This document shows positions 1 to 10,386 of a stretch of 64,000 nt of DNA, piece by piece. How positions within the stretch are numbered: the first letter of the stretch is position 1; each line of letters opens with the position of its first letter. The DNA comes from Sporosarcina cyprini. Lineage in GTDB: Bacteria > Bacillota > Bacilli > Bacillales_A > Planococcaceae. The stretch spans positions 1 through 64,000 of the forward strand of contig NZ_JAKMHX010000016.1 in assembly GCF_022048975.1 (NCBI RefSeq), given 5' to 3'. The notes under the pieces were generated by a model. The model was given only the letters and a program-made list of their open reading frames with translations, was not told the origin of the DNA and made no database searches. Both the position numbers and the translations under genes were made by a program.

Positions 1-138
1 TGAACGCCAGATCATCGAAAGGAACGCCAGAAACCGCGGATGAACGCCAGATCATCGAATTGAACGCCAGAAAACGCGGATGAACGCCAGATAATCGAAT
101 TGAACGCCAATATCTCCGGATGAACGCCAATAACTCGC
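1..138. repeat. GAACGCCA phased repeat array (20-bp period)
   Basis: Seven copies of the core GAACGCCA follow each other with a period of 20 bp. The spacers tend to alternate between an AT-rich form (like atcatcgaa) and a GC-richer form (like aaaccgcgg), so the higher-order unit is about 40 bp. The array begins at or before the window edge and stops just outside the pyrG terminator. The same family returns at 14.65-15.0 kb. Spacers are too short and too alike for a CRISPR. Confidence 0.85.
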
Positions 139-153
139 CGGCTTTTCCAACGT

Positions 154-201
154 AAAAACCACCCTCTTGCAGCTGTTTTCAACTGTTGAAGGGTGGTTTT
201 C
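154..201 (-). terminator. pyrG terminator
   Basis: The arms AAAACCACCCT and AGGGTGGTTTT form a strong stem downstream of the pyrG stop codon. Read on the minus strand it ends in a T run. The A/T-flanked stem could also work in the opposite direction. Confidence 0.75.
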
Positions 202-247
202 ATCGTTCGAACTATCAACCTGTTTGCCGCGTGCGGCCAGGATTATT

Positions 248-1846
248 TTATTTATTATGTTGAAGCGCAGCGTTGACGAATTCACGAATGAGCGGCTGCG
301 GACGCGTCGGACGTGATGCGTATTCCGGATGGAATTGGCAGCCGATGAAGAATGGGTGGCTTGGCAGTTCCATGATTTCAACGAGCCGCTGATCCGGGCT
401 GATGCCGGCTACGACCATGCCCGCTTGCTCAAATTGCTCTTTATAAGCCGTATTGAATTCGTAGCGGTGGCGATGGCGCTCTTCTACGAAATCTTTACCG
501 TATGCTTCGTATGTTTTTGTGCCTTGTTTGATTTCACATGGATAATTGCCCAGGCGAAGTGCACTTTCGTCTTCTCTGCCGCGGAAATCCGGGTGGATGA
601 CGAAAATTGGATCTTTTGTATGCGCGTCAAATTCAACAGAGTGCGCATTGCCAAGTCCCATGACATCGCGTGCATATTCGACTGCAGCCAGCTGCATGCC
701 AAGGCCGATGCCGAGGAATGGAAGATTGTGCTTGCGTGCATAGGCAACTGCATGAATCATGCCGTCTACGCCCCGCTCGCCGAAACCAGCAGGAACGATA
801 AGACCTTCGACATCTTTTAGCATCTCCGCTACATTGCCTTCTGTCACTTCTTCCGAGTTAATCCATTTAATGTCGATATCGGCATCAAACGCATAGCCCG
901 CGTGACGCAATGCCTCCACGAGGGAGATGTAAGCATCTTGCAACTCCACGTATTTTCCTACGAGGGCCACGCGTACTTTGTTTTTCAAGTTTTTCACGAG
1001 GCTGACGATTTCCTCGATGCTGCCCATTTCAGGCGCTTTTGTTTCAAGGCCAAGGAACTCGACAACGATGTCATCCATGCGTTGCTCGTGCAAACGGAGC
1101 GGCACTTCGTACAATGTTTCTGCGTCACGTGCCTCGATGACTTCTTCCGGTTTGATGTTACAGAAAAGAGCGATCTTATCTTTCATTTCCTGCGGCACCG
1201 GATATTCGCTGCGCACGACGATCATGTTTGGCTGGATGCCCAGGCTGCGAAGTTCTTTAACGCTATGCTGCGTCGGCTTTGTTTTCATTTCGCCTGCTGC
1301 CTTCAAGTAAGGAATAAGCGTGTTGTGGATGTACATGACATCATCTTTGCCAAGGTCTGTTTTCATTTGACGGATGGCTTCAAGGTATGGAAGAGATTCG
1401 AAATCGCCGACGCTGCCCCCGATTTCCGTGATGACGACATCCGCTTTCATTTCCTGCCCTGCACGTTTGATCAATGTTTTGATTTCATTCGTGATATGCG
1501 GAATGACTTGGACAGTCGCTCCGTTATACTCACCGTTCCGCTCTTTTTGAAGAACGTTCGAGTACACTTTCCCCATTGTGATGTTGGAGTACTTATTCAA
1601 TTCGATGTCGATAAAGCGCTCGTAATGGCCGATGTCGAGATCCGTTTCTGCGCCGTCTTGGGTGACGAACACTTCACCATGCTGTAACGGGCTCATCATC
1701 GTTGGGTCTATGTTAATGTATGGATCGAATTTTTGCATTGTCACTTGTAATCCGCGGTTTTTGAGAAGCCGTCCGAGAGATGCTGCGTTGATTCCTTTAC
1801 CTAGCGAAGATACGACACCGCCGGTAATAAATACGTATTTTGTCAT
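248..1846 (-). CDS. pyrG: CTP synthase
   Basis: CTP synthase makes CTP from UTP, ATP and glutamine, the last step of pyrimidine nucleotide synthesis. The protein has 532 residues, normal for the family. The N-terminal synthetase domain opens with the typical [14 protein letters not shown]-loop region. The C-terminal class I glutamine amidotransferase domain shows GIGLGMQ around the nucleophile position and the FHPE motif near the end. Notably the nucleophile motif reads GLGMQ where the family normally has GxCxGMQ, so the cysteine position should be checked against the raw read. The start is the ATG at 1846, 6 nt after GGAGGAG; the upstream ATG at 1861 overlaps this ribosome binding site. A CTP-responsive leader precedes it. 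Confidence 0.96.
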   Translation of the reverse strand: MTKYVFITGGVVSSLGKGINAASLGRLLKNRGLQVTMQKFDPYINIDPTMMSPLQHGEVFVTQDGAETDLDIGHYERFIDIELNKYSNITMGKVYSNVLQKERNGEYNGATVQVIPHITNEIKTLIKRAGQEMKADVVITEIGGSVGDFESLPYLEAIRQMKTDLGKDDVMYIHNTLIPYLKAAGEMKTKPTQHSVKELRSLGIQPNMIVVRSEYPVPQEMKDKIALFCNIKPEEVIEARDAETLYEVPLRLHEQRMDDIVVEFLGLETKAPEMGSIEEIVSLVKNLKNKVRVALVGKYVELQDAYISLVEALRHAGYAFDADIDIKWINSEEVTEGNVAEMLKDVEGLIVPAGFGERGVDGMIHAVAYARKHNLPFLGIGLGMQLAAVEYARDVMGLGNAHSVEFDAHTKDPIFVIHPDFRGREDESALRLGNYPCEIKQGTKTYEAYGKDFVEERHRHRYEFNTAYKEQFEQAGMVVAGISPDQRLVEIMELPSHPFFIGCQFHPEYASRPTRPQPLIREFVNAALQHNK

Positions 1847-1899
1847 GAATAACTCCTCCATTCTTTTTTCGGGGTGTGACCGGATGCATATGAAACAAC

Positions 1900-1937
1900 A
1901 AAAAAGCTCCTCGTTGTAGTCTATCTACAAGAGGAGC
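1900..1937 (-). terminator. pyrG leader attenuator hairpin
   Basis: In the transcribed minus strand, GCTCCTC and GAGGAGC form the outer stem and TTGTAG/CTACAA the inner stem, followed by six T. It lies between the GGGC transcription start and the pyrG start codon. The 5' arm is rich in C and U (CUCCUCUU), able to pair with a run of extra G residues at the 5' end of the RNA, as in Bacillus subtilis pyrG. Confidence 0.85.
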
Positions 1938-1975
1938 GCATATACATGAATTCATGTGTCCTTTTTCAAGGAGCC

Positions 1976-2011
1976 CAATTAAATCTTAATTCTTCAGGAG
2001 CTCGAAGTCAA
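1976..2011 (-). promoter_or_regulatory. pyrG promoter with GGGC start for reiterative transcription
   Basis: On the minus strand there is TTGACT (2006-2011), a 17-bp spacer, and TAAGAT (1983-1988). Seven bases further the predicted transcript begins GGGCTCC at 1976. In B. subtilis this start lets RNA polymerase stutter and add G residues when CTP is low; the G run then pairs with the terminator arm and allows read-through. All required elements are visible. The promoter sits just downstream of the rpoE stop, so pyrG can be expressed apart from rpoE. Confidence 0.85.
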
Positions 2012-2021
2012 GCAATAATTA

Positions 2022-2618
2022 TTAGAGATCTTCTTCGTCCTCTTCTAACTCTTCCTCATCTTCCTCATCGAGTTCTTCCTCGTCAATGTCGAGTTCCTCG
2101 TCCGGAATGATTTCCAGCTCATCGTCCGCATCAATTAGATCTTCTTCGATTTCGATGATGTCTTCCTCTTCTTCTTCCTCATCGAGGTCTTCATCATCAT
2201 CTTCTTCGTCGAGTTCATCATATTCCTCATCGAACAATTCTTCATCCTCGTCTTCTACGAGATCTTCCTCTTCTTCCTCGTCCTCATCGTCATACGCCTT
2301 CTTCTTTTTCTTCTTGCGTACTTTAACGACTGGAGCTGTTTCCTCTTCGATTTGATCGACTGGATACCACTCACGGAGGCCCCAACGATTATCGTGGATA
2401 GCAAGGAATCTACCGTCGATGTTCATATCCGTATAAAATTGCAGGAGCTTGTCTTGCATTTGATTTTCATTCATACCCGTCAATTCGCGGATTTCATCCA
2501 TCAACTGCTGAAGGGTCAATGGTTCGCGCCGGTCTGTTAAAATGGCAAACGCAATGTCAATCATGGATTCTTCAGCTAGTTCTTCTTTTGTCATTTCTTT
2601 AAGATTCAATAGACGCAC
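2022..2618 (-). CDS. rpoE: RNA polymerase delta subunit
   Basis: The delta subunit binds core RNA polymerase in Firmicutes and increases its recycling and selectivity for initiating NTP levels. The 198-residue protein has the folded N-terminal HARE-HTH domain (about residues 10-95, with DGRFLAIHDNRWGLREWYP), a basic KKKKKK stretch near 100-110, and then a tail of about 85 residues almost entirely of Asp and Glu. This architecture is diagnostic. The start chosen is GTG at 2618, preceded by AGGGAAAGGA; an in-frame ATG eight codons later lacks a ribosome binding site. It lies immediately upstream of pyrG, as in Bacillus. Confidence 0.95.
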   Translation of the reverse strand: MRLLNLKEMTKEELAEESMIDIAFAILTDRREPLTLQQLMDEIRELTGMNENQMQDKLLQFYTDMNIDGRFLAIHDNRWGLREWYPVDQIEEETAPVVKVRKKKKKKAYDDEDEEEEEDLVEDEDEELFDEEYDELDEEDDDEDLDEEEEEEDIIEIEEDLIDADDELEIIPDEELDIDEEELDEEDEEELEEDEEDL

Positions 2619-2648
2619 GTCCTTTCCCTGAACATAAGCATACTTATC

Positions 2649-2684
2649 ATTATATACAAAGCTGTCCCTATTATGCTACCATCT
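2649..2684 (-). promoter_or_regulatory. possible rpoE promoter
   Basis: A perfect TATAAT on the minus strand (2649-2654) lies about 30 bp before the rpoE start codon. The -35 region at the correct distance (around TAGCAT) is weak, so only the -10 box is well supported. Confidence 0.35.
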
Positions 2685-2840
2685 TTTACTCTTCTTGAAT
2701 CGTCTGAACTCTTTGATGCTCAGGCACGAAAGGTACGAGGCTGCGAGCAAGAATGGGATCGCGCCCAAACCGGCACCGTACATGAAATAAATCAGGACAA
2801 TAATGATCAAAATGATGATTGCGTGATGGTACGTTTTCAT
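2676..2840 (-). CDS. small membrane protein, unknown function
   Basis: A 54-residue protein from the ATG at 2840, with AAGGGGG 10 nt or so upstream. It has a very hydrophobic segment (AIIILIIIVLIYFMYGAG, about residues 6-23), a second weaker hydrophobic stretch, and a strongly basic C-terminus (KEFRRFKKSKRW), which fits a small inner-membrane protein with its tail in the cytoplasm. An earlier in-frame ATG at 2894 would add 18 polar residues. I do not recognise the family. It lies between icmF and rpoE on the same strand. Confidence 0.5.
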   Translation of the reverse strand: MKTYHHAIIILIIIVLIYFMYGAGLGAIPFLLAASYLSCLSIKEFRRFKKSKRW

Positions 2841-3057
2841 GCCGGCCTGGCCCCCTTCGCTTGTATCCTTATTATACGGATGTTGAACATCCAAAATCCA
2901 CTAAGAATCCAACAAATTGAAAATGTTTTAGTCTTGACGTCCTATGAATCCAATGATTTGGAATTATGGTTTTTCGGCATTCTAATAAAACGCCCAAGTA
3001 TTTACATATGTTATGTGTACCCTATTTATTCATTAGTTAGTCACTTGGCATGGAAGA

Positions 3058-3085
3058 AAGGACGATCCGCTGGTGGATCGTCCTT
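3058..3085 (-). terminator. icmF operon terminator
   Basis: GGACGATCC and GGATCGTCC form a perfect stem with a six-base loop, followed on the minus strand by a T-rich tract (TTTCTT). It starts 22 nt after the icmF stop codon. Confidence 0.8.
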
Positions 3086-3106
3086 CAAGTTTCTGTAGCT
3101 CTTCCC

Positions 3107-6100
3107 TTACATATTCCTTCTATATTGGCCGCCCACTTCGTATAACGCGTTTGTGATTTGGCCAAGACTTGCCACTTTAACGGTTTCCATCAGTTCAGCG
3201 AATATGTTGCCGCCCGTTGTCGCCACTTCCTGAAGATGACGAAGCGCCTGCTCGGCTTTCTCTTCATGCTGCTGTTGGAACGAACGCAAATTGGCAATCT
3301 GCGTTTCTTTTTCTTCTTTCGTCGCGCGTGCGATTTCCATGTTATCGATGTCTTCTTCCGATGGCGGATTCGGGTTCAGGTACGTGTTGACGCCGATAAT
3401 CGGCAATTCGCCCGAATGCTTCTTCATCTCATAATGCATCGATTCCTCTTGGATTTTGCCGCGCTGGTATTGCGTCTCCATGGAACCGAGCACGCCGCCA
3501 CGGTCATTCAGACGGTCAAACTCCTGAAGGACTGCTTCTTCCACGAGGTCTGTCAGTTCTTCGATAATGAAAGCCCCCTGGAGCGGGTTTTCATTTTTAG
3601 ACAGGCCATGTTCCTTCGTAATGATCATTTGGATTGCCATTGCCCGGCGCACCGATTCTTCCGTCGGTGTCGTGATCGCTTCATCATACGCGTTCGTATG
3701 GAGCGAGTTGCAATTGTCTTGCAGCGCCATAAGAGCTTGCAACGTCGTCCGGATGTCATTAAAATCAATCTCCTGCGCATGCAGGCTGCGGCCTGATGTT
3801 TGGACGTGGTATTTCAGTTTTTGGCTCCGTTCATTGGCGCCGTATTTCTCCCGCATAGCGACTGCCCAAATGCGGCGCGCCACCCGCCCGATGACCGTAT
3901 ATTCCGGATCAAGGCCATTCGAGAAGAAGAACGATAAGTTTGGCGCGAAATCATCAATTTTCATTCCACGGCTCAAATAATATTCAACATACGTAAAACC
4001 GTTTGCCAGCGTAAACGCAAGCTGCGAAATCGGGTTGGCCCCGGCTTCCGCAATATGATAGCCCGAAATGGAGACGGAGTAGTAATTCCTCACCTTATGA
4101 TCAATGAAGTACTGCTGGATATCCCCCATCATCCGGAGCGCGAATTCCGTCGAGAAGATACATGTATTCTGTCCTTGGTCCTCTTTCAGAATATCCGCCT
4201 GTACTGTACCACGGACGACTTGGAGCGTTTTTTCCCGGATGTCAGTGAATTCCTCGACAGTCAATGTCCGGCCGAGTTCCTCTTCCAGCTTTCTCACCTG
4301 CTGATCGATTGCCGTATTCATGAACATCGCCAAGATGATTGGAGCTGGTCCGTTGATGGTCATTGAAACGGATGTCGACGGCGCACAAAGGTCGAAGCCG
4401 TCGTACAGTTTCTTCATGTCTTCCAATGTACAAATGCTGACGCCTGACTCCCCGACTTTTCCGTAAATATCCGGCCGTTCGTCAGGATCTTCCCCGTATA
4501 ACGTTACGGAGTCGAAGGCTGTCGATAAGCGTTTCGCGTCGTCGTCTTTCGACAAGTAATGGAAACGGCGGTTCGTCCGTTCCGGCGTCCCTTCTCCCGC
4601 GAATTGGCGTTTCGGATCTTCCCCTTCGCGCTTGAACGGGAACACTCCGGCTGTGTATGGGAAGGAACCTGGTACGTTTTCCTTGTACACCCAGCGCAGG
4701 ATTTCGCCATAGTCCTCATATTTCGGAAGTGCGATTTTCGGGATCTTGAGTCCTGATAAACTTGTTGTCCTCAGGATCGTGCGGATTTCTTTATCCCGGA
4801 TTTTTGTGACGAATTCATCGCCTGCATACGCCTGCTTTAAGGCTTGCCAGTTTTGAAGAATCCGTTTTGATTCGCCTGTCAGCTCCTCACGCACGCCTTC
4901 CGCAAGCGACTCTAGTGATGCAATGAGCGCATCCTCAGGGGCAGAATCCTTAACCGCCTGAAGTGCACCTTCCAATTGGAAAAGCCTACGCGCAAGGTCC
5001 ACCTGCTGGGCTGATTTTTTATGATAGTCCCGAATCGTCCCGGAAATTTCACGCAAGTAATGCGTCCGGTCGTTTGGAATGATGACGTTCTGCTTTTGCG
5101 TCTTGACGAACTCTGTGTAAGATGTTTCCCAGTCGAGTGAGCATTTTTCATTCAGCTTCCCTACAAGCGCTGCGAAAAGCGAATTTGTTCCTTTATCATT
5201 GAATTGGCTCGCAATCGTGCCGTACACCGGCATCGTATCCAAGTCCTTATCGAACAGCATATGGCTCCGCTGATACTGTTTTTGCACTTGGCTCAACGCA
5301 TCTTCGGACCCTTTCCGTTCGAATTTATTAATGACAATCAAGTCCGCAAAGTCGATCATGTCGATCTTCTCCAGCTGCGTCGGCGCACCGAATTCGCTCG
5401 TCATGACATACATCGACACATCGGATATTTCCGTAATTTCCGCGTCCCCTTGCCCGATTCCGCTCGTCTCCACGATAATCAAATCGTAGCCGGCCGTTTT
5501 CACGACATCGAGCACATCTTGGATGGCACCGGACAGTTCAGTTCTGGAACCGCGTGTTGCCAAGCTGCGCATGAAAACACGTTTGTTGAAGATGGCGTTC
5601 ATCCGGATCCGGTCACCAAGAAGTGCGCCTCCCGTTTTCTGTTTCGTCGGATCTACTGACAGGATAGCGACTTTCTTCTCCGGCAGCTCGCGAAGGAAGC
5701 GGCGGATCAATTCATCTGTTAATGAACTTTTCCCGGCCCCCCCTGTCCCCGTAATCCCAAGAACAGGCGTCTGCTTCGACATGCTTCTTGCCTTTTCGAT
5801 GAACGCTTTCGCGTCCTCGCTGCCTTTGTCATGCATTTCTTCCGCATACGTGATCAAATTGGCAAGTACTTCAGGCGCCTCTGTGCTGACACGGTCAAGA
5901 TTCGCCAGCTCATCCGCTTTTTCCGTCAGAAAATCACATTCTTCCATCATCCGGTTGATCATCCCTTGGAGACCGAGCTTGCGACCGTCTTCCGGAGAGA
6001 AAATCCACGCAATGCCGTAATCATGCAATTCTTTGATTTCCTTCGGCAAAATGACACCGCCGCCTCCGCCGTAGATGCGGATATGTGGGGCTCCCTTTTC

Positions 6101-6364
6101 CTGCAGAAGATCATGCATGTACTTGAAATACTCGACATGTCCGCCTTGATAGGAAGAAATAGCGATGCCTTGCACATCCTCCTGGATTGCCGCATTGACG
6201 ACTTCCTCGACCGAACGGTTATGACCGAGATGAATGACTTCTGCACCCGTTGACTGCAAGATGCGGCGCATGATGTTAATGGAAGCGTCGTGTCCATCGA
6301 ACAGGCTGGATGCCGTCACGAAGCGGACATGATGCTTTGGTTTATAAATATCTACTGTTGCCAT
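3107..6364 (-). CDS. icmF: fused isobutyryl-CoA mutase with G-protein chaperone (IcmF)
   Basis: This adenosylcobalamin enzyme interconverts isobutyryl-CoA and n-butyryl-CoA (family members also act on isovaleryl/pivalyl-CoA). The 1085 residues show the IcmF order: B12-binding domain first (DGHDASI near residue 23), then a MeaB-type GTPase with P-loop GTGGAGKS near 205-213, then the mutase barrel. The motif [16 protein letters not shown] carries Gln where methylmalonyl-CoA mutases have the Arg that holds the substrate carboxylate, and TAGVFPFKR carries Phe rather than Tyr. Both mark an ICM-type substrate pocket. ATG at 6364 follows AAGGGGTGG. It is the last gene of the acyl-CoA operon, 26 nt after the TetR gene. 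Confidence 0.95.
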   Translation of the reverse strand: MATVDIYKPKHHVRFVTASSLFDGHDASINIMRRILQSTGAEVIHLGHNRSVEEVVNAAIQEDVQGIAISSYQGGHVEYFKYMHDLLQEKGAPHIRIYGGGGGVILPKEIKELHDYGIAWIFSPEDGRKLGLQGMINRMMEECDFLTEKADELANLDRVSTEAPEVLANLITYAEEMHDKGSEDAKAFIEKARSMSKQTPVLGITGTGGAGKSSLTDELIRRFLRELPEKKVAILSVDPTKQKTGGALLGDRIRMNAIFNKRVFMRSLATRGSRTELSGAIQDVLDVVKTAGYDLIIVETSGIGQGDAEITEISDVSMYVMTSEFGAPTQLEKIDMIDFADLIVINKFERKGSEDALSQVQKQYQRSHMLFDKDLDTMPVYGTIASQFNDKGTNSLFAALVGKLNEKCSLDWETSYTEFVKTQKQNVIIPNDRTHYLREISGTIRDYHKKSAQQVDLARRLFQLEGALQAVKDSAPEDALIASLESLAEGVREELTGESKRILQNWQALKQAYAGDEFVTKIRDKEIRTILRTTSLSGLKIPKIALPKYEDYGEILRWVYKENVPGSFPYTAGVFPFKREGEDPKRQFAGEGTPERTNRRFHYLSKDDDAKRLSTAFDSVTLYGEDPDERPDIYGKVGESGVSICTLEDMKKLYDGFDLCAPSTSVSMTINGPAPIILAMFMNTAIDQQVRKLEEELGRTLTVEEFTDIREKTLQVVRGTVQADILKEDQGQNTCIFSTEFALRMMGDIQQYFIDHKVRNYYSVSISGYHIAEAGANPISQLAFTLANGFTYVEYYLSRGMKIDDFAPNLSFFFSNGLDPEYTVIGRVARRIWAVAMREKYGANERSQKLKYHVQTSGRSLHAQEIDFNDIRTTLQALMALQDNCNSLHTNAYDEAITTPTEESVRRAMAIQMIITKEHGLSKNENPLQGAFIIEELTDLVEEAVLQEFDRLNDRGGVLGSMETQYQRGKIQEESMHYEMKKHSGELPIIGVNTYLNPNPPSEEDIDNMEIARATKEEKETQIANLRSFQQQHEEKAEQALRHLQEVATTGGNIFAELMETVKVASLGQITNALYEVGGQYRRNM

Positions 6365-6390
6365 GAGTGAACCACCCCTTCTGCTTCATT

Positions 6391-7017
6391 TCACGAACGT
6401 GATGTGATCCCTTTGAATAATTGCTCTGTTTGCATTTCAATAAATTCCTCTATTGAATAGCGGCTGTGCAAGGCCCATCTGCGGAACGCCCACATTTGCC
6501 CTTGAACGACGATATGGTGGGCAGCCAGGTTGATTTCCTTGTCCGCCAGCCGCAATTCACCTGATGCGACACAAGACGCAAGCAAGTTTTCAAACAAGCC
6601 GACCATCTCAAGCTCTTTTTTCAAAACATATTGCAGCGCATCCTTCGGCAAGGACTTCGATTCCTGATACATGACAACAAATTCATCCGCCATATCATCG
6701 ATCAAGCTGAAGTACTCGCCGATCGCAGCCCGCAGCCCCTCCAGCGTCCCTTCCTGCTGCATGACAGAGGAGAGCCGGGATTGCACTTCGTGGTAAATGT
6801 TGTCACACACTAAATAAAGGACATCTTCCTTCGTCCGGATATATTCGTATAACGTGCCGATGCTGAACCCGGCCGCTTTTGCGATCTCGCGGGTCGTCGC
6901 GCGGTGGAACCCCTTTTCCTTGAAGAGCTTCACCGCGCCGTCAATAATCTGCTCGCGTCTTTTTTCAATCAACCCTTCATCTTTGACAGATGATTTCACT
7001 TCACGTTTCAATTGCAT
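6391..7017 (-). CDS. TetR family regulator, probably of fatty acid/acyl-CoA genes
   Basis: A 208-residue one-component repressor. The N-terminal helix-turn-helix (about residues 20-65: IIDGAVKLFKEKGFHRATTREIAKAAGFSIGTLYEYIRTKEDVL) is typical TetR, and the C-terminal part is the variable ligand-binding domain with a helix rich in aromatic residues (QGQMWAFRRWALHSRYSIEEFIE), resembling FadR/YsiA-type acyl-CoA sensors. Start ATG 7017 follows GGAGGTG. It sits between acdA and icmF, 12 and 26 nt apart, so it is co-transcribed with the likely target pathway. The palindrome TGAATGNNCATTCA in the fadF promoter is a plausible operator; the link is inference. Confidence 0.85.
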   Translation of the reverse strand: MQLKREVKSSVKDEGLIEKRREQIIDGAVKLFKEKGFHRATTREIAKAAGFSIGTLYEYIRTKEDVLYLVCDNIYHEVQSRLSSVMQQEGTLEGLRAAIGEYFSLIDDMADEFVVMYQESKSLPKDALQYVLKKELEMVGLFENLLASCVASGELRLADKEINLAAHHIVVQGQMWAFRRWALHSRYSIEEFIEMQTEQLFKGITSRS

Positions 7018-7029
7018 TACGCACCTCCG

Positions 7030-8169
7030 TTACTTCGTCAACATGCGGGAGATGACAAGACGCTGAATTTCCTGCGTTCCTTCATAAATTTGCGTAATTT
7101 TCGCGTCACGCATGAAGCGTTCAACTGGATAATCCTTCGTATAGCCGTAGCCGCCAAACACTTGAACCGCTTCCGTCGTCACTTTCATCGCCGTATCGCC
7201 AGCCATCAATTTAGCCATCGCAGACGCTTTTCCGTACGGAAGATTGTTCGATTCCAGCCACGCAGCCTGGTACGTAAGCAAGCGGGACGCTTCCGTTGCC
7301 GTCGCCATATCAGCGAGCTTGAAGCCCACTCCTTGATTTGCCGCAATTGGTTTGCCGAATTGAACACGCTCTTTCGCATAATCGACCGCTGCGTCGAGTG
7401 CGCCTTGCGCGATGCCGACTGCTTGAGCCGCAATTCCGTTCCGACCGCCGTCGAGTGTTTTCATGGCGATAATGAAACCTTCTCCCTCTTCACCAAGCAA
7501 ATTCTCTTTCGGCACGCGGCAGTTATCAAACATGATTTCAGTTGTAGGCGAGGAACGAATTCCAAGTTTCTTCTCTTTCTTGCCGACTGAGAAACCAGCG
7601 AAATCTTTCTCAACGATGAAAGCGCTCGTTCCTTTATGTTTCGACTCTGGATCCGTTACAGCAAAGACGATATAAATATCTGCTATGCCGCCGTTTGTAA
7701 TGAAGATCTTCGAGCCATTCAACACGTAATGATCGCCGTCCAGCTTCGCCGTTGTGCGCATGCCGCCCGCATCTGAACCTGAGCCTGGCTCCGTCAATCC
7801 GTACGCGCCGATTTTCGTTCCTTCTGCCATTGGACGAAGGTACTTCTGTTTTTGCTCCTCTGTACCGAATTTGTATACCGGCCATCCTGCTAGAGAGGTG
7901 TGTGCGGAAAGTGTTACGCCCGTGGAAGCGCAGACACGTGAGAGCTCTTCGACTGCGATGACATAGGCAAGATAGTCGCTGCCGATGCCGCCGTACTCTT
8001 CCGGCCAAGGAATGCCTGTTAAGCCGAGCTCCGCCATTTTCTTGAAGATATCCATATCGAATCGTTCTTCTTCATCACGTTCCGCTGCTGTTGGCGCAAC
8101 GTCTTTCATTGCAAAATCACGAACCATTTTCCGGATCATTTCATGTTCTTCTGATAATTTAAAGTCCAT
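7030..8169 (-). CDS. acdA: acyl-CoA dehydrogenase AcdA
   Basis: FAD enzyme introducing the alpha-beta double bond into acyl-CoA, passing electrons to ETF. The 379 residues follow B. subtilis AcdA closely over the full length, including [11 protein letters not shown] and [18 protein letters not shown] in the FAD/substrate region and the terminal [11 protein letters not shown] block with the catalytic Glu. Start ATG 8169 lies 8 nt after AGGAGG. It is the second of two adjacent acyl-CoA dehydrogenases; they probably differ in chain length or branching preference. Given icmF downstream, short branched acyl-CoA from valine, isoleucine or leucine is a likely substrate, but the sequence alone does not decide this. 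Confidence 0.92.
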   Translation of the reverse strand: MDFKLSEEHEMIRKMVRDFAMKDVAPTAAERDEEERFDMDIFKKMAELGLTGIPWPEEYGGIGSDYLAYVIAVEELSRVCASTGVTLSAHTSLAGWPVYKFGTEEQKQKYLRPMAEGTKIGAYGLTEPGSGSDAGGMRTTAKLDGDHYVLNGSKIFITNGGIADIYIVFAVTDPESKHKGTSAFIVEKDFAGFSVGKKEKKLGIRSSPTTEIMFDNCRVPKENLLGEEGEGFIIAMKTLDGGRNGIAAQAVGIAQGALDAAVDYAKERVQFGKPIAANQGVGFKLADMATATEASRLLTYQAAWLESNNLPYGKASAMAKLMAGDTAMKVTTEAVQVFGGYGYTKDYPVERFMRDAKITQIYEGTQEIQRLVISRMLTK

Positions 8170-8198
8170 CTCATTTTCCTCCTATTGAGTTGTCTATG

Positions 8199-9338
8199 TT
8201 AATAGTTGATTAGATTTTTTGTAATAACGAGGCGTTGAATTTCGCTTGTGCCTTCATAGATCTGCGTCACTTTCGCATCGCGGAAATATCGTTCCACCGG
8301 GTAGTCTTCCGTGTAGCCGTAGCCGCCGAAAACCTGCACTGCCTCGATTGCATTGTCCATCGCTGCTTGCGAAGCGAACAATTTAGCCATGGAAGCTTCC
8401 TTACCACATGACTTCCCTTCCGCTCTCAGCTGGGCAGCCCGGTACACAAGTAGCCTTGACGCTTCAGCTGCCGTCGCCATATCAGCGAGTTTGAAGCCAA
8501 CGCCTTGATTGGCAGCGATCGGCTTACCGAACTGCACGCGTTCCTTCGCGTATCCGGATGCCGCTTCCAAAGCCGCTTCCGCAATCCCAAGGGACTGGGC
8601 GGCAATGCCGATCCGGCCGACATCCAAGTTCGCCATGGCGATCTTGAACCCTTCGCCTTCTTCGCCAAGCCGGTTTGCAGCAGGCACTTTCATATCTTCG
8701 AAAGTCAATTGGACGGTCCGCGAACCGTGCAAGCCCATCTTCTCCTCGTCCTTGCCGATCACGAGACCCGGCGTGCCTTTATCGACAATAAAGGCGGTAA
8801 TGCCCTTCGTTCCAAGTTTCGGCTCGGTGGAAGCGAATACGATGTAGACATCTGCCTCCCCGCCATTCGTAATAAATACTTTGGAGCCGTTTACTATGTA
8901 GTGATCATCCTGCCGCACGGCCCGTGTCTTCAATGACCCCGCGTCAGAGCCCGATTGTGGCTCTGTCAGGCAGAAAGCCCCCAAGTATTCACCGGATGCC
9001 ATCTTCGGAATATACGTCTCCTTCTGTTTCTCAGTACCGAAATAAAGAATCGGATTCGTCCCGACAGACGTATGAACGGAGAGAATGACGCCGACAACGG
9101 CACTCACCTTCGACAACTCATGAATGGCGATGATATAGGAAACGAAGTCCATCTCCGAACCGCCATATTTTTCAGGCACCGTAATGCCCATCAAACCGAG
9201 TTCCCCCATCTTCTTCAGGATCTCCCGTGGAAATTCCCCCGCCTCCATATTCGGAATGAACGGTTCAATTTCTGATTTAGCGAAATCCCTCACCATGGTC
9301 CGCATCATCTGCTGTTCTTCGGTGAATCGTAAATCCAT
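8199..9338 (-). CDS. mmgC: acyl-CoA dehydrogenase, MmgC-like
   Basis: Second acyl-CoA dehydrogenase, 379 residues, closest in memory to B. subtilis MmgC (VVGVILSVHTSVGTNPILYFG and LTEPQSGSDAGSL are shared). The catalytic Glu lies in QIYEGTSEIQR near the C-terminus. The start chosen is the ATG at 9338, because AAGGAG lies 9 nt upstream of it; the in-frame ATG at 9359 has no such site. In B. subtilis, mmgABC act in the mother cell on acyl-CoA and the methylcitrate route. Here it is 29 nt upstream of acdA and downstream of an MmgB-like gene. Confidence 0.9.
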   Translation of the reverse strand: MDLRFTEEQQMMRTMVRDFAKSEIEPFIPNMEAGEFPREILKKMGELGLMGITVPEKYGGSEMDFVSYIIAIHELSKVSAVVGVILSVHTSVGTNPILYFGTEKQKETYIPKMASGEYLGAFCLTEPQSGSDAGSLKTRAVRQDDHYIVNGSKVFITNGGEADVYIVFASTEPKLGTKGITAFIVDKGTPGLVIGKDEEKMGLHGSRTVQLTFEDMKVPAANRLGEEGEGFKIAMANLDVGRIGIAAQSLGIAEAALEAASGYAKERVQFGKPIAANQGVGFKLADMATAAEASRLLVYRAAQLRAEGKSCGKEASMAKLFASQAAMDNAIEAVQVFGGYGYTEDYPVERYFRDAKVTQIYEGTSEIQRLVITKNLINY

Positions 9339-9409
9339 TTGATTGATCTCCTTTGCCATTTACTTAAGGTCTCATAGTGACCTGGTCTCAGAACCTGACG
9401 TGATGTTCG

Positions 9410-10261
9410 TCAGGCATATTCATAAAAGCCGCGACCCGATTTCTTGCCGAGCCAGCCGGCATTCACATATTTCCGAAGCAGCGGACACGGACGGTATTTG
9501 GAGTCGCCGAATCCTTCGTACAACGTTTCCATAATGTATAAACACGTATCAAGGCCAATGAAATCAGCGAGCTGAAGCGGTCCCATCGGATGGTTCATGC
9601 CCAGCTTCATCACTTCATCGATCGCTTCCTTGGATGCAACGCCTTCATATAACGTAAAAATCGCTTCATTGATCATCGGCATTAAAACACGATTCGCGAC
9701 AAATCCAGGGAAGTCATTCACTTCAACCGGTGTCTTAGACAGTTTGCGGGTCATCTCTTCCACCGCATCGTATACCGCATCTTCTGTTGCCAATCCACGA
9801 ATGATTTCCACAAGTTTCATGACCGGCACCGGATTCATATAATGCATTCCGATCACCTTGCCCGGACGATTCGTCACCGCTGCTATTTCTGTAATCGGCA
9901 ATGACGACGTGTTTGTCGCAAGAATGGCATGCGCAGGAGCGATGCCATCCAGCTGCTTGAAAATGGATTTTTTAATGTCCATATTTTCCACGGCCGCTTC
10001 GATGACAATATCCACATCCGAAGCATCCTGCAAATCGAGTGATTTCGTAATGCGAGCCAGCACCTCTGCCTTTTCGTCCTCTGTCAGACGACCCTTTTCC
10101 ACATTGCGAGATAAGTTCTTTTCAATAACCGCGAACCCTTTCACAAAGGATTCTTCTTTAATATCATTCAACTTCACATCATAACCGGCCTGCGCACAAA
10201 CCTGAGCGATGCCGCCCCCCATTTGTCCCGCACCGATCACCATCACTTTTTTGATTTCCAT
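9410..10261 (-). CDS. mmgB: 3-hydroxybutyryl-CoA dehydrogenase
   Basis: NAD(P)-dependent oxidation of 3-hydroxyacyl-CoA to 3-ketoacyl-CoA in beta-oxidation. The protein (283 residues) has the N-terminal Rossmann motif [13 protein letters not shown], then ASNTSS-like [13 protein letters not shown] with the catalytic Ser/His region [15 protein letters not shown], and the C-terminal helical dimer domain ([39 protein letters not shown]). Start ATG at 10261 lies 8 nt after GGAGG; the ATG two codons earlier is too close. It is very similar to B. subtilis MmgB. A 360-bp repeat-filled gap separates it from the thiolase upstream. Confidence 0.93.
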   Translation of the reverse strand: MEIKKVMVIGAGQMGGGIAQVCAQAGYDVKLNDIKEESFVKGFAVIEKNLSRNVEKGRLTEDEKAEVLARITKSLDLQDASDVDIVIEAAVENMDIKKSIFKQLDGIAPAHAILATNTSSLPITEIAAVTNRPGKVIGMHYMNPVPVMKLVEIIRGLATEDAVYDAVEEMTRKLSKTPVEVNDFPGFVANRVLMPMINEAIFTLYEGVASKEAIDEVMKLGMNHPMGPLQLADFIGLDTCLYIMETLYEGFGDSKYRPCPLLRKYVNAGWLGKKSGRGFYEYA

Positions 10262-10386
10262 GTCCATTTCCTCCGTTCCCCTTACTTGATCTGTTAGATT
10301 GCAAATGTATTAAATTTAGTTTTAATATAAATTCTCTTTTGTCGTTGAATCATTCTGCCACGCTGAAGGGATGTGCTTAACCGGCG

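Noticed and set aside
902-1687. Long frame opposite pyrG
   Set aside because: Antisense shadow of a fully conserved gene, without a ribosome binding site.
2086-2355. Poly-Ser frame on the plus strand opposite rpoE
   Set aside because: It is the antisense of the Glu/Asp codons of the delta subunit tail.
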